Of a stretch of 64,000 nucleotides of DNA, positions 43,958 to 51,734 are shown piece after piece. A model generated the notes under the pieces. That model made no database searches. It was not told the origin of the DNA and worked only from the letters and a program-made list of their open reading frames with translations. Numbering within the stretch: position 1 is the first letter of the stretch; each line of letters opens with the position of its first letter. Both the position numbers and the translations under genes were made by a program. The stretch comes from Marinomonas posidonica IVIA-Po-181 (GTDB taxonomy: Bacteria; Pseudomonadota; Gammaproteobacteria; Pseudomonadales; Marinomonadaceae): positions 1,302,001 to 1,366,000 of the forward strand of contig NC_015559.1 of NCBI RefSeq assembly GCF_000214215.1, written 5' to 3'.

Positions 43958-43980
43958 GTGTCTTAAAGCGGAGAGTGAAA

Positions 43981-45390
43981 ATGAATTTAAAGTCTTTAGA
44001 GACGGTTTTACGGTTACCTAATTTAATAGGGTTAGCGAGAAATTCTACGGCCACTTTATTATTAAGTTCTGTTCTGGTGTCTGGTGCCGCTCAAGCGGAA
44101 TTAGATTACCCAGAAAAAGAAGAGTTGAAATTCGGTTTTATCAAATTGACCGATATGGCTCCTCTGGCGATCGCTTATGAAAAAGGCTATTTCGAAGATG
44201 AGGGGCTATATGTCACTCTAGAAGCACAAGCCAATTGGAAGGTGCTGTTAGACCGAGTGATTGATGGTCAATTAGATGGTGCGCACATGCTAGCAGGTCA
44301 GCCATTGGGAGCGACAATTGGTTACGGTACTAAGGCGCATATTATTACAGCATTTAGCATGGATCTAAATGGTAACGGTATTACCGTCTCAAATGATGTT
44401 TGGGAAGAGATGAAACCCAATATCGCTCAAGGAGCAGACGGTAAGCCGGTTCACCCTATTAGTGCGAGTGCCTTAAAACCTGTCGTGGACCGCTACCGTT
44501 CAGAAGGTAAGCCGTTCAACATGGGCATGGTATTCCCCGTCTCAACTCACAATTATGAATTGCGCTATTGGTTAGCAGCAGGTGGAATTCACCCAGGTTA
44601 TTACGCACCTGCAAAAGGTGACACCAGTGGCCAAATCGATGCCGATGCTATGTTATCAGTAACACCACCACCACAAATGCCCGCGACAATGGAAGCCGGA
44701 ACCATACATGGCTACTGTGTTGGTGAACCTTGGAACCAGCAAGCAGTATTTAAAGGCATTGGTGTGCCTGTGATCACTGACTACGAGATCTGGAAAAACA
44801 ACCCAGAAAAAGTATTTGGTGTAAGCAAAGGGTGGGCTGATGAGTACCCAATTACTCATATTCGCGTAGTCAAAGCCATGATACGTGCGGCTAAGTGGTT
44901 AGACGAAAACAACAATGCTAACCGCCCAGAAGCGGTGGAAATCCTATCGAAAAGCCAATATGTTGGCGCGGATTACGATGTCATAGCGAACAGCATGACA
45001 GGAACATTTGAGTATGAAAAAGGCGATAAGCGTGACGTGCCTGACTTTAATGTTTTCTTCCGTCATAACGCCACCTATCCTTATTACAGTGATGCGATTT
45101 GGTATCTGACTCAAATGCGTCGTTGGGGGCAAATCGCAGAGCCTAAATCTGATGAGTGGTTTATGAAAACGGCGAAAGAAGTCTATCGTCCTGATATCTA
45201 CGCGCAAGCGGCTGAGTCTTTGATTGAAGATGGCCTGATGCAAGCGTCAGATTTCCCTGCCTTTGATAAAGAAGATGGCTTTAAAGCACCACAAAGTGAC
45301 TTTATTGACGGCATTACTTATGACGGTAAGCGTCCGAATGATTACTTAAAAAGCTTTCAGATCGGCCTGAAAGGCGATGATCAGATTTAA
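43981..45390 (+). CDS. nrtA: Nitrate ABC transporter substrate-binding protein
   Basis: 469 residues; binds nitrate in the periplasm. A long signal region (~1-40, [17 protein letters not shown], cleavage after AQA) precedes the binding domain [64 protein letters not shown]. Same family as the adjacent NasS. ATG 43981 was chosen because GGAGAG is at a proper distance; GTG 43975 overlaps it. First gene of the nitrate assimilation operon. Confidence 0.94.
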   Translation: MNLKSLETVLRLPNLIGLARNSTATLLLSSVLVSGAAQAELDYPEKEELKFGFIKLTDMAPLAIAYEKGYFEDEGLYVTLEAQANWKVLLDRVIDGQLDGAHMLAGQPLGATIGYGTKAHIITAFSMDLNGNGITVSNDVWEEMKPNIAQGADGKPVHPISASALKPVVDRYRSEGKPFNMGMVFPVSTHNYELRYWLAAGGIHPGYYAPAKGDTSGQIDADAMLSVTPPPQMPATMEAGTIHGYCVGEPWNQQAVFKGIGVPVITDYEIWKNNPEKVFGVSKGWADEYPITHIRVVKAMIRAAKWLDENNNANRPEAVEILSKSQYVGADYDVIANSMTGTFEYEKGDKRDVPDFNVFFRHNATYPYYSDAIWYLTQMRRWGQIAEPKSDEWFMKTAKEVYRPDIYAQAAESLIEDGLMQASDFPAFDKEDGFKAPQSDFIDGITYDGKRPNDYLKSFQIGLKGDDQI

Positions 45391-45470
45391 AGACTTATTG
45401 AGCTGCGGGCCTATTTGGCCCGTTGCAACATAAGTGAGTTAGCCGTTTTACAAATAGCAGGAATATCGCC

Positions 45471-46436
45471 ATGTCAGATTTATCCATTCACTCTTTAAAG
45501 GAAAAGCTGGAGCAGGTCTCTCTCAAAAGTCTTCTGCTGCCTATGTGTGGAATCATCATTTTTGTCATGCTCTGGCAGGTTGGCGCTAGCCGAGTACACA
45601 CCTCTTTGGGGGTGTTTCCTGGGCCAGCTGTAGTGTATGAGCAATGGGGCAACCTGATTAGCGAGCATCAAAATGAAAGAGTAAAAGAGCAGCGTTTTTA
45701 TGAGCGTCAGGAAGATAGAATCGCCAAACGCCAAGCGAAAGACCCAAGTTATGTTGGTAAAATACGTTCTTACACTGGGAAGCCAACATTTTTTGACCAA
45801 ATTTTCACCAGTCTTTATACCGTATTGGCAGGCTTTGGTTTGGCATGCCTGATTGCGATTCCACTTGGCATTTTGATTGGTTTGAATAATGCGGTTTACA
45901 GTGCGCTAAACCCTGTCATTCAAGTCTTCAAGCCTGTATCACCACTTGCCTGGTTACCACTTGTCACCATGGTAGTAAGTGCGACCTATGTATCCGATGA
46001 CCCAATCTTCTCTAAATCCTTCTTAACCTCCATGTTTACCGTGACCTTGTGTTGTATGTGGCCGACCTTGATCAATACGGCCGTTGGTGTGGCGGCCGTT
46101 GAGAAAGATTTACTGAACGTGTCCAAAGTACTGCGTCTTGGCTGGTTCACGCATGTGATGAAAATTGTCATCCCATCAGCAATTCCTCTTATGTTTACCG
46201 GTTTAAGGTTGTCTTTGGGGATTGCTTGGATGGTGTTGATCGCGGCTGAAATGTTGGCTCAAAACCCTGGTCTAGGTAAGTTTGTGTGGGATGAATTTCA
46301 AAACGGTAGTTCGAACTCGTTAGGTAGAATCATGGTCGCAGTGTTGATGATTGGTTTTATCGGCTTTTTATTAGATAGGGCCATGTTAATGGTTCAGCGT
46401 TTTGTTTCTTGGGATAAAACGCAGATTTTACGTTAA
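45471..46436 (+). CDS. nrtB: Nitrate ABC transporter permease
   Basis: 321 residues, polytopic inner membrane protein. First TM at ~19-37, a cytoplasmic/periplasmic charged segment (~60-105, rich in Lys/Arg/Glu) and the BPD_transp_1 domain after ~110 with EAA loop region AAVEKDLLNVSKVLRLGWFTHVMKIVIPSAIP. The segment SLGIAWMVLIAAEML and FVWDEFQNGSSNSLGRIM are typical of NrtB. The charged insert between TM1 and the core is longer than in short homologues. Confidence 0.93.
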   Translation: MSDLSIHSLKEKLEQVSLKSLLLPMCGIIIFVMLWQVGASRVHTSLGVFPGPAVVYEQWGNLISEHQNERVKEQRFYERQEDRIAKRQAKDPSYVGKIRSYTGKPTFFDQIFTSLYTVLAGFGLACLIAIPLGILIGLNNAVYSALNPVIQVFKPVSPLAWLPLVTMVVSATYVSDDPIFSKSFLTSMFTVTLCCMWPTLINTAVGVAAVEKDLLNVSKVLRLGWFTHVMKIVIPSAIPLMFTGLRLSLGIAWMVLIAAEMLAQNPGLGKFVWDEFQNGSSNSLGRIMVAVLMIGFIGFLLDRAMLMVQRFVSWDKTQILR

Positions 46437-46447
46437 GGAGAATCACC

Positions 46448-47293
46448 ATGGCGACACATTTAGACATCAGTCATGTATCCATTGAGTTCCCAACCAAGAA
46501 AGGCTCTTTTAAAGCCTTAGATGGTGTGAATTTAAAAATTGCACAAGGGGAGTTTGTTTCTCTCATTGGTCACTCAGGTTGTGGTAAGTCCACGGTATTG
46601 AACATTGTTGCTGGCTTGTATGACGCAACAGAAGGTGGTGTTTTATTAGATGGGAAAGAGGTGAAAGGGCCTGGGCCTGAGCGTGCGGTGGTGTTTCAAA
46701 ATCACTCGCTGTTACCTTGGCTGACGTCCTATCAAAACGTCGAACTGGCGGTAAAGCAGGTGTTCAAGAAGAGTAAATCGAAAAAAGAAATGCATGATTG
46801 GATTATGCATAACTTGGATTTAGTGCATATGACACATGCGGCGGATAAACGACCAGATGAAATTTCTGGTGGTATGAAGCAGCGAGTTGGTATTGCACGA
46901 GCCTTGGCAATGGAACCAAGCGTGTTGCTGATGGATGAACCTTTTGGTGCCTTGGATGCCTTAACCCGAGCACATTTACAAGATTCTTTGATGGAAATTC
47001 AAAAAGACCTAAACAACACAGTGATTATGATTACCCATGATGTGGATGAGGCTGTTTTACTGTCTGATCGTATTGTGATGATGACCAATGGTCCTGCGGC
47101 CACCATAGGGGAGATTTTAGAGGTGGATTTACCTCGCCCTCGTGACCGTTTGGCGTTGGCAAATGATCCGAAGTATGTTGATTATCGCGCTCAAGTACTG
47201 ACTTTCTTGTACGAAAAACAACGCAAGGTGGAACCCATTACAGGGACGGCTAAAAACAGCGCGCCAAACACAAGTAAAGTGGCCAGTGCCTGA
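46448..47293 (+). CDS. nrtC: Nitrate ABC transporter ATP-binding protein
   Basis: 281 residues, single ABC domain: Walker A GHSGCGKSTVL, signature ISGGMKQRVGIARAL, Walker B VLLMDEPFGALD, H-loop MITHDVDEAVLLSDR. It lacks the C-terminal NrtA-like regulatory domain found in cyanobacterial NrtC, so it is closer to NasD/NrtD. SD AAGGAG lies before ATG. Confidence 0.92.
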   Translation: MATHLDISHVSIEFPTKKGSFKALDGVNLKIAQGEFVSLIGHSGCGKSTVLNIVAGLYDATEGGVLLDGKEVKGPGPERAVVFQNHSLLPWLTSYQNVELAVKQVFKKSKSKKEMHDWIMHNLDLVHMTHAADKRPDEISGGMKQRVGIARALAMEPSVLLMDEPFGALDALTRAHLQDSLMEIQKDLNNTVIMITHDVDEAVLLSDRIVMMTNGPAATIGEILEVDLPRPRDRLALANDPKYVDYRAQVLTFLYEKQRKVEPITGTAKNSAPNTSKVASA

Positions 47294-47311
47294 ACATAGG
47301 ATTTTATTGTG

Positions 47312-48523
47312 ATGCGCATTGTGATTATCGGAGCCGGGATGGCTGGCAGTAAATTGGCGGAGGAATTACTGCTTAAGCAGCCCCAGACATACAAAATCAC
47401 TTTGATTGGAGAAGAGTCTAAAGCCGGTTACAACCGTATTATGCTGTCCTCTCTGTTAGCGAATGAAATTACTCCAGAAAATATGGCATTGGTGAATGTA
47501 CAAGCCATGCAACAGTCTGGGCTTGAAATGATAACGGGGGATGCCGTACAGGCGCTGCAGCTGCCAAAACAACAAGTTCAGTTGGCCAGTGGTCGAATGA
47601 TTCAATACGACAAATTGATCTTAGCCACTGGGTCAAAAGCACGAATCTTACCAATCGAAGGAACCGATGCAGCTAATGTGATGGGGTTTCGTACATGGCA
47701 GGACGTAGACAGCATGATGGACTTGCCAGAGGCTCAGTCGGTTAGTGTGATTGGTGGTGGTTTATTAGGTTTAGAGGCCGCTGTTGGGTTGGTTAAACGA
47801 GGTCATAAGGTGACTGTGTTTCATCGTAGTGGTTATTTATTAAACCGACAATTGGATGAAGCCGCTGCACAGTTGCTGCAAACTCGACTCGAAAGCATGG
47901 GGATCGAATTTAGACTGGGCGAGTCACCACAAGGCTTGATCAAACATGTTTCTGGTCAAGTGAATGGATTACAACGACCAAATGGTGAAATACAAGAAAC
48001 CGATTTGGTGGTCATGGCCGCTGGGATTGTGCCTGAAATTGCTTTGGCAAAGCAGGCCGGTTTGCATACCGAACAAGCCATACAAGTAAATGAGCAGATG
48101 GCAACGTCCCATGCTGATGTGTTTGCTATTGGTGAATGCTGCGAATTTCAACAGCATACCTTTGGTCTAGTGGCGCCGATTTGGTCACAGATCGCTGTAT
48201 TGGTTGACGTTTTGTCTGACCAGAAAGCTGAGTTTTCGATTCAACCAACGCCAACCAAGTTAAAAGTGTCCGGAGTAAATGTCTTTTCTGTTGGGCAGAT
48301 TCAGCCAAAGAAAAATGATCATTGTTTGATTTATCAAGATGTCGGGACAAATCAATATCGCAAACTAGTGGTCAATGAAGGCCTACTGGTTGGTGCAATT
48401 CTTTATGGCAATGTCGCCGATGGTAGCTGGTATTTTCAGCTGATTCAAAACAAGACGAATGTTTCTGACCAGCTTGATCGGTTGATCTTTGGTGAAGCTT
48501 ATTGTCAAAGCAAAGTAGCGTAA
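47312..48523 (+). CDS. NADH-dependent FAD oxidoreductase, nitrate reductase electron-transfer subunit (NasC-like)
   Basis: 403-residue FAD/NAD(P)-binding protein of the NirB-N-terminal/rubredoxin-reductase type: FAD motif GAGMAGSKLAEELL (6-19), LATGSKARILPI, NAD motif VIGGGLLGLEAA and C-terminal FAD site HADVFAIGECCEF. It lacks the Cys-rich [2Fe-2S] domain seen in Klebsiella NasC. From position between nrtC and nirB it probably passes electrons from NADH to NasA; a role in nitrite reduction is also possible. ATG 47312 preferred to GTG 47309. Confidence 0.82.
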   Translation: MRIVIIGAGMAGSKLAEELLLKQPQTYKITLIGEESKAGYNRIMLSSLLANEITPENMALVNVQAMQQSGLEMITGDAVQALQLPKQQVQLASGRMIQYDKLILATGSKARILPIEGTDAANVMGFRTWQDVDSMMDLPEAQSVSVIGGGLLGLEAAVGLVKRGHKVTVFHRSGYLLNRQLDEAAAQLLQTRLESMGIEFRLGESPQGLIKHVSGQVNGLQRPNGEIQETDLVVMAAGIVPEIALAKQAGLHTEQAIQVNEQMATSHADVFAIGECCEFQQHTFGLVAPIWSQIAVLVDVLSDQKAEFSIQPTPTKLKVSGVNVFSVGQIQPKKNDHCLIYQDVGTNQYRKLVVNEGLLVGAILYGNVADGSWYFQLIQNKTNVSDQLDRLIFGEAYCQSKVA

Positions 48524-48564
48524 TTTGGCTGCTTGGAATCATGATTCCGAATAGGAGAGAGTAA

Positions 48565-51117
48565 ATGTCGATGCATACTCAAACAACGCATAAACCACAT
48601 TTGGTCGTTGTGGGAAACGGAATGGTTGGGCACCATTTCGTAGAGCAATTACTAGCGCAAGGTGGGCAACACACTTTTGATATCAGTGTTTTCGGTGAAG
48701 AGCCTCATTTGGCCTATGATCGAGTGCACTTGAGTGAATATTTTACTGGTAAAGTAGCGGCTGACCTGGCGATGACGGATGGTCGTTTATACGACGAAAA
48801 TGGGGTTCGTTACTTTACGAATAGTCAGGTGGTTGGAATTGATCGAGACGCCAAGCAATTGACTTTGGCGTCGGGTAAGACCTTAGGCTATGACAAGTTG
48901 ATATTGGCCACCGGTTCCTATCCTTTTGTGCCACCTATGCCGGGTCACGATAGAGACAATACCTTTGTATATCGTACCTTAGAAGACCTAGATGCGATTC
49001 GTGACTGTGCGAAGAAAGTGACTCGTGGCACAGTGGTTGGTGGCGGTTTACTAGGACTGGAAGCGGCTAATGCCTTAAAAAATCTGGGATTAGAAACCAG
49101 TGTGGTGGAGTTTGCCCCTCGTTTAATGCCAGTGCAATTAGATGAGGCGGGTGGTCAGGTCTTGAAAGAGATGATCGAAGGGCTTGATGTGGCCGTTTAT
49201 ACCGCAACAGCAACACAGGAAATCGTTGACGGTGACGCCGCATTCCATCGAATGAACTTTGCGGATGATCAGTTTATTGAGACAGATTTGATTCTATTTT
49301 CAGCTGGTATTCGACCACAAGATGCTTTGGCCAGGCAGTCAGGTTTAGAGTTGGGTGAGCGTGGTGGTATTTGCATTAACAATGATTGCCAAACCAGTGA
49401 TAACAGTATTTATGCCATTGGTGAATGTGCGCTTTGGAATGGTCGTATTTATGGCCTAGTGGCACCAGGTTACAGTATGGCAAAAGCAGCGGTCGCACAT
49501 TTATTGGGAGAAACTGGCAAAGCCTTTATGGGCGCTGACATGAGTACGAAACTTAAATTATTGGGTTGTGATGTGGGTTCCATTGGTGATGCTCATGCCC
49601 AGACTCAAGGGTGCAAAGTCTTTGTTTACCAAGATGAGTTAACGCAAAGCTATCGCAAGATGGTGGTCTCTGAAGACGGTAAAAAACTGCTGGGTGCCGT
49701 TCTGGTGGGTGACAACAGCTACTACGATACCTTGTTGCAATATTATCTCAATGGCATTGATTTACCTGATAAGGCCTCTTCTCTGATTTTACCCAGTATG
49801 GATGGTGCGCCAGCCGCTTTAGGGGTGGACGCATTGCCTGCCACGGCGTCAATTTGTAGCTGTCATAATGTGACGAAACAAGATATTAATGATGCTGTTT
49901 GTGCCGGCGCTTTATCGGTCGGCGATGTAAAAGGTGTGACCAAAGCGGCCACGGGGTGTGGTGGCTGTGCCGCGTTATTGAAAAAAGTCGTAGACAACGA
50001 GTTACTGGCGTTGGGCGTCGAAGTCAGTACGGATATTTGTGAGCACTTTGCTTATACCCGTCAAGACTTATACAACCTAATCAAGGTCGAAGGCATTCAG
50101 ACCTTTGCTGAATTGTTAAGCAAGCACGGTAAAGGCCATGGTTGCGAAATTTGTAAACCTGCTGTCGGTTCGATTTTAGCCTCGGTCTGGAACGATTATG
50201 TGTTGAAAAAAGAGCACATTGGTTTGCAAGACACGAACGATCGTTTTTTGGCAAATATGCAGAAGGATGGTACCTATTCCATTGTGCCACGTATTCCGGG
50301 TGGGGAAATTACGCCTGAGAAACTCATAGTGTTGGGACAGGTGGCAAAAGATTACAGCCTATACACTAAGATTACGGGCGGGCAGCGAATCGATTTATTT
50401 GGCGCGACCTTATCGCAATTACCCGAAATATGGGAAAAACTCGTTGCGGCCGGATTCGAGACAGGCCAAGCGTATGGCAAGTCGTTGCGTACGGTGAAGT
50501 CTTGTGTAGGTAGCACATGGTGTCGTTTTGGGGTGAATGACAGTATGACCATGGCGATTGATTTGGAGAATCGTTACAAGGGGTTAAGGTCGCCCCATAA
50601 AATCAAATTTGCAGTGTCTGGTTGTACTCGAGAATGTGCGGAAGCACAGAGTAAAGACATTGGTGTGATTGCCACCGAAGGTGGGTGGAACCTCTATGTT
50701 TGTGGTAATGGTGGTATGAAACCTCGTCATGCGGATCTTTTTGCCACGGATTTAGACGATGAGACTCTAGTGAAATACATCGACCGAGTGCTGATGTTTT
50801 ACACTAAAACAGCCGATCGATTACAGCGAACATCGGTTTGGATGGAGAGCTTAGACGGTGGCTTGGAGTATCTGAAGGAAGTGGTTATCGAAGACAAATT
50901 AGGACTGTGTGCTGAATTGGAAGCGAGCATGCAAAATGTTGTCGATACCTTCCAGTGCGAGTGGAAAAAAACACTCCAAGATGAACAAGCGTTGAAGAAT
51001 TTTCGACAGTTTGTGAACTTTGAGGGTGAGGATAGTAATGTGGTATTCGTTGAGGAAAGGAATCAGTTACGACCCGCGACGGAAGATGAAAAGCAGCTGA
51101 TTGCTAAGGTAGGTTAA
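48565..51117 (+). CDS. nirB: Assimilatory NAD(P)H nitrite reductase large subunit
   Basis: 850 residues. Domains in order: FAD/NAD domain (~10-320; GNGMVGHHFVEQLL, VVGGGLLGLEAANAL), two BFD-like [2Fe-2S] segments (~430-480, CSCHNVTKQDINDAV with GCGGCAALL; and ~490-540, CEHFAYTRQDLY with GCEICKPAVG), the nitrite/sulfite reductase half-domain, and the sirohaem-[4Fe-4S] region with Cys in KSCVGSTWCRFG and SGCTRECAEAQ. Reduces nitrite to ammonium in the cytoplasm. nirD follows four bases later. Confidence 0.96.
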   Translation: MSMHTQTTHKPHLVVVGNGMVGHHFVEQLLAQGGQHTFDISVFGEEPHLAYDRVHLSEYFTGKVAADLAMTDGRLYDENGVRYFTNSQVVGIDRDAKQLTLASGKTLGYDKLILATGSYPFVPPMPGHDRDNTFVYRTLEDLDAIRDCAKKVTRGTVVGGGLLGLEAANALKNLGLETSVVEFAPRLMPVQLDEAGGQVLKEMIEGLDVAVYTATATQEIVDGDAAFHRMNFADDQFIETDLILFSAGIRPQDALARQSGLELGERGGICINNDCQTSDNSIYAIGECALWNGRIYGLVAPGYSMAKAAVAHLLGETGKAFMGADMSTKLKLLGCDVGSIGDAHAQTQGCKVFVYQDELTQSYRKMVVSEDGKKLLGAVLVGDNSYYDTLLQYYLNGIDLPDKASSLILPSMDGAPAALGVDALPATASICSCHNVTKQDINDAVCAGALSVGDVKGVTKAATGCGGCAALLKKVVDNELLALGVEVSTDICEHFAYTRQDLYNLIKVEGIQTFAELLSKHGKGHGCEICKPAVGSILASVWNDYVLKKEHIGLQDTNDRFLANMQKDGTYSIVPRIPGGEITPEKLIVLGQVAKDYSLYTKITGGQRIDLFGATLSQLPEIWEKLVAAGFETGQAYGKSLRTVKSCVGSTWCRFGVNDSMTMAIDLENRYKGLRSPHKIKFAVSGCTRECAEAQSKDIGVIATEGGWNLYVCGNGGMKPRHADLFATDLDDETLVKYIDRVLMFYTKTADRLQRTSVWMESLDGGLEYLKEVVIEDKLGLCAELEASMQNVVDTFQCEWKKTLQDEQALKNFRQFVNFEGEDSNVVFVEERNQLRPATEDEKQLIAKVG

Positions 51118-51121
51118 TGAT

Positions 51122-51457
51122 ATGACGACGCGGTGGACAGTATTATGTGAACAAGCCGATTTGATTGAAGGCGCGGGGATTGCTGCCATGTTAGATGGAC
51201 AACAGTTGGCGTTATTTTATGTCCCTGAATCTGAGCAAAAAGTGTTTGCCATCAGTAATTGGGATCCAATAGGGAAGGCAAACGTCTTGTCTCGAGGATT
51301 ATTAGCAAATTTGAAAGACCAGTGGTCCGTTGCCAGTCCTCTTTATAAGCAGCATTATGAATTGTTGTCTGGACAATGCCTTGAAGAAGAGGGTGTGCAG
51401 ATACCAACTTGGTCGGTGAAATTGGAAACGGGTAAAGTCTTAGTGGCCTGTGAGTGA
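51122..51457 (+). CDS. nirD: Nitrite reductase small subunit
   Basis: 111 residues with a Rieske-like beta fold (IAAMLDGQQLALFYVPESEQKVFAISNWDPIGKANVLSRGLL). The CxH...CxxH ligands of true Rieske proteins are absent, as is normal for NirD, so it holds no cluster. Pairs with NirB. Confidence 0.93.
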   Translation: MTTRWTVLCEQADLIEGAGIAAMLDGQQLALFYVPESEQKVFAISNWDPIGKANVLSRGLLANLKDQWSVASPLYKQHYELLSGQCLEEEGVQIPTWSVKLETGKVLVACE

Positions 51458-51485
51458 TCCTTCATAGACCTCTAAGGCCACTCTT

Positions 51486-51502
51486 TGCACTTAAATGGTG
51501 CC
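51486..51502 (+). promoter_or_regulatory. NtrC-binding-site candidate upstream of nasA
   Basis: TGCACT-TAAAT-GGTGCC closely matches the NtrC consensus TGCACC-N5-GGTGCA and lies about 100-117 bases upstream of the predicted sigma-54 start, a normal enhancer distance. Confidence 0.55.
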
Positions 51503-51575
51503 AATTTGGCATTAGGTATGAGGCAAGGTTTGAGCTTGAATCACCTGAAGCCCTGTTATGATGTTTTTATTCTAC

Positions 51576-51593
51576 TTGGCCTGTTAATTGCTT
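51576..51593 (+). promoter_or_regulatory. Sigma-54 (-24/-12) promoter candidate for nasA
   Basis: TTGGCCTGTTAATTGCTT has TTGG, exactly ten bases between GG and GC, and a perfect TTGCTT -12 half. Start predicted near 51603, giving a ~130-base leader. Confidence 0.68.
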
Positions 51594-51616
51594 AGTTATA
51601 AGTAACTGATGCACCT

Positions 51617-51650
51617 TGAGCCAAAGTTGGTTTACTAATAAAGCAATCAG
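51617..51650 (+). promoter_or_regulatory. Candidate NasT-binding hairpins in nasA leader
   Basis: Hairpin 1: TGAGCC / GGTTTA with loop AAAGTT (51623-51628). Hairpin 2: CTAAT / ATCAG (one A-C mismatch) with loop AAAGCA (51640-51645). Both loops obey A1/G4. Stems are weak and nearly adjacent, so this is less certain than the nrtA leader. Confidence 0.4.
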
Positions 51651-51668
51651 ATATTACAAAAGGCAACG

Positions 51669-51706
51669 AAGCCCAATCACTCTATTAGAGTGGTTGGGCT
51701 TTTTTT
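51669..51706 (+). terminator. Leader terminator (attenuator) of nasA
   Basis: Stem AAGCCCAA-T-CACTCT / AGAGTG-G-TTGGGCTT, loop ATT, seven T. It lies 29 bases before the nasA ATG and downstream of its promoter, so it must be read through for nasA expression. Confidence 0.85.
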
Positions 51707-51734
51707 GTCTTCGACAAAAGTAAAGGATGAGAAT

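Larger units (their letters stand above)
43669..43980 (+). promoter_or_regulatory. nrtA upstream region: sigma-54 element, two-hairpin leader and attenuator
   Basis: 312 bases. From 5' to 3': a GGTGC/GTGCC element (43681-43695) that is at best a half-match to an NtrC site; a -24/-12 element (43782-43799); predicted start near 43809; two hairpins with AnnGnn hexaloops (43842-43861, 43874-43887); a strong terminator (43909-43957); and SD GGAGAG before ATG 43981. It matches the architecture of ANTAR-regulated nas leaders. Confidence 0.65.

Noticed and set aside
51594..51607. Hairpin AGTTA-TAAG-TAACT as first NasT hairpin of nasA leader
   Set aside because: Its loop places G at position 5 if read as a hexaloop, and the predicted sigma-54 start (~51603) would leave it mostly untranscribed.
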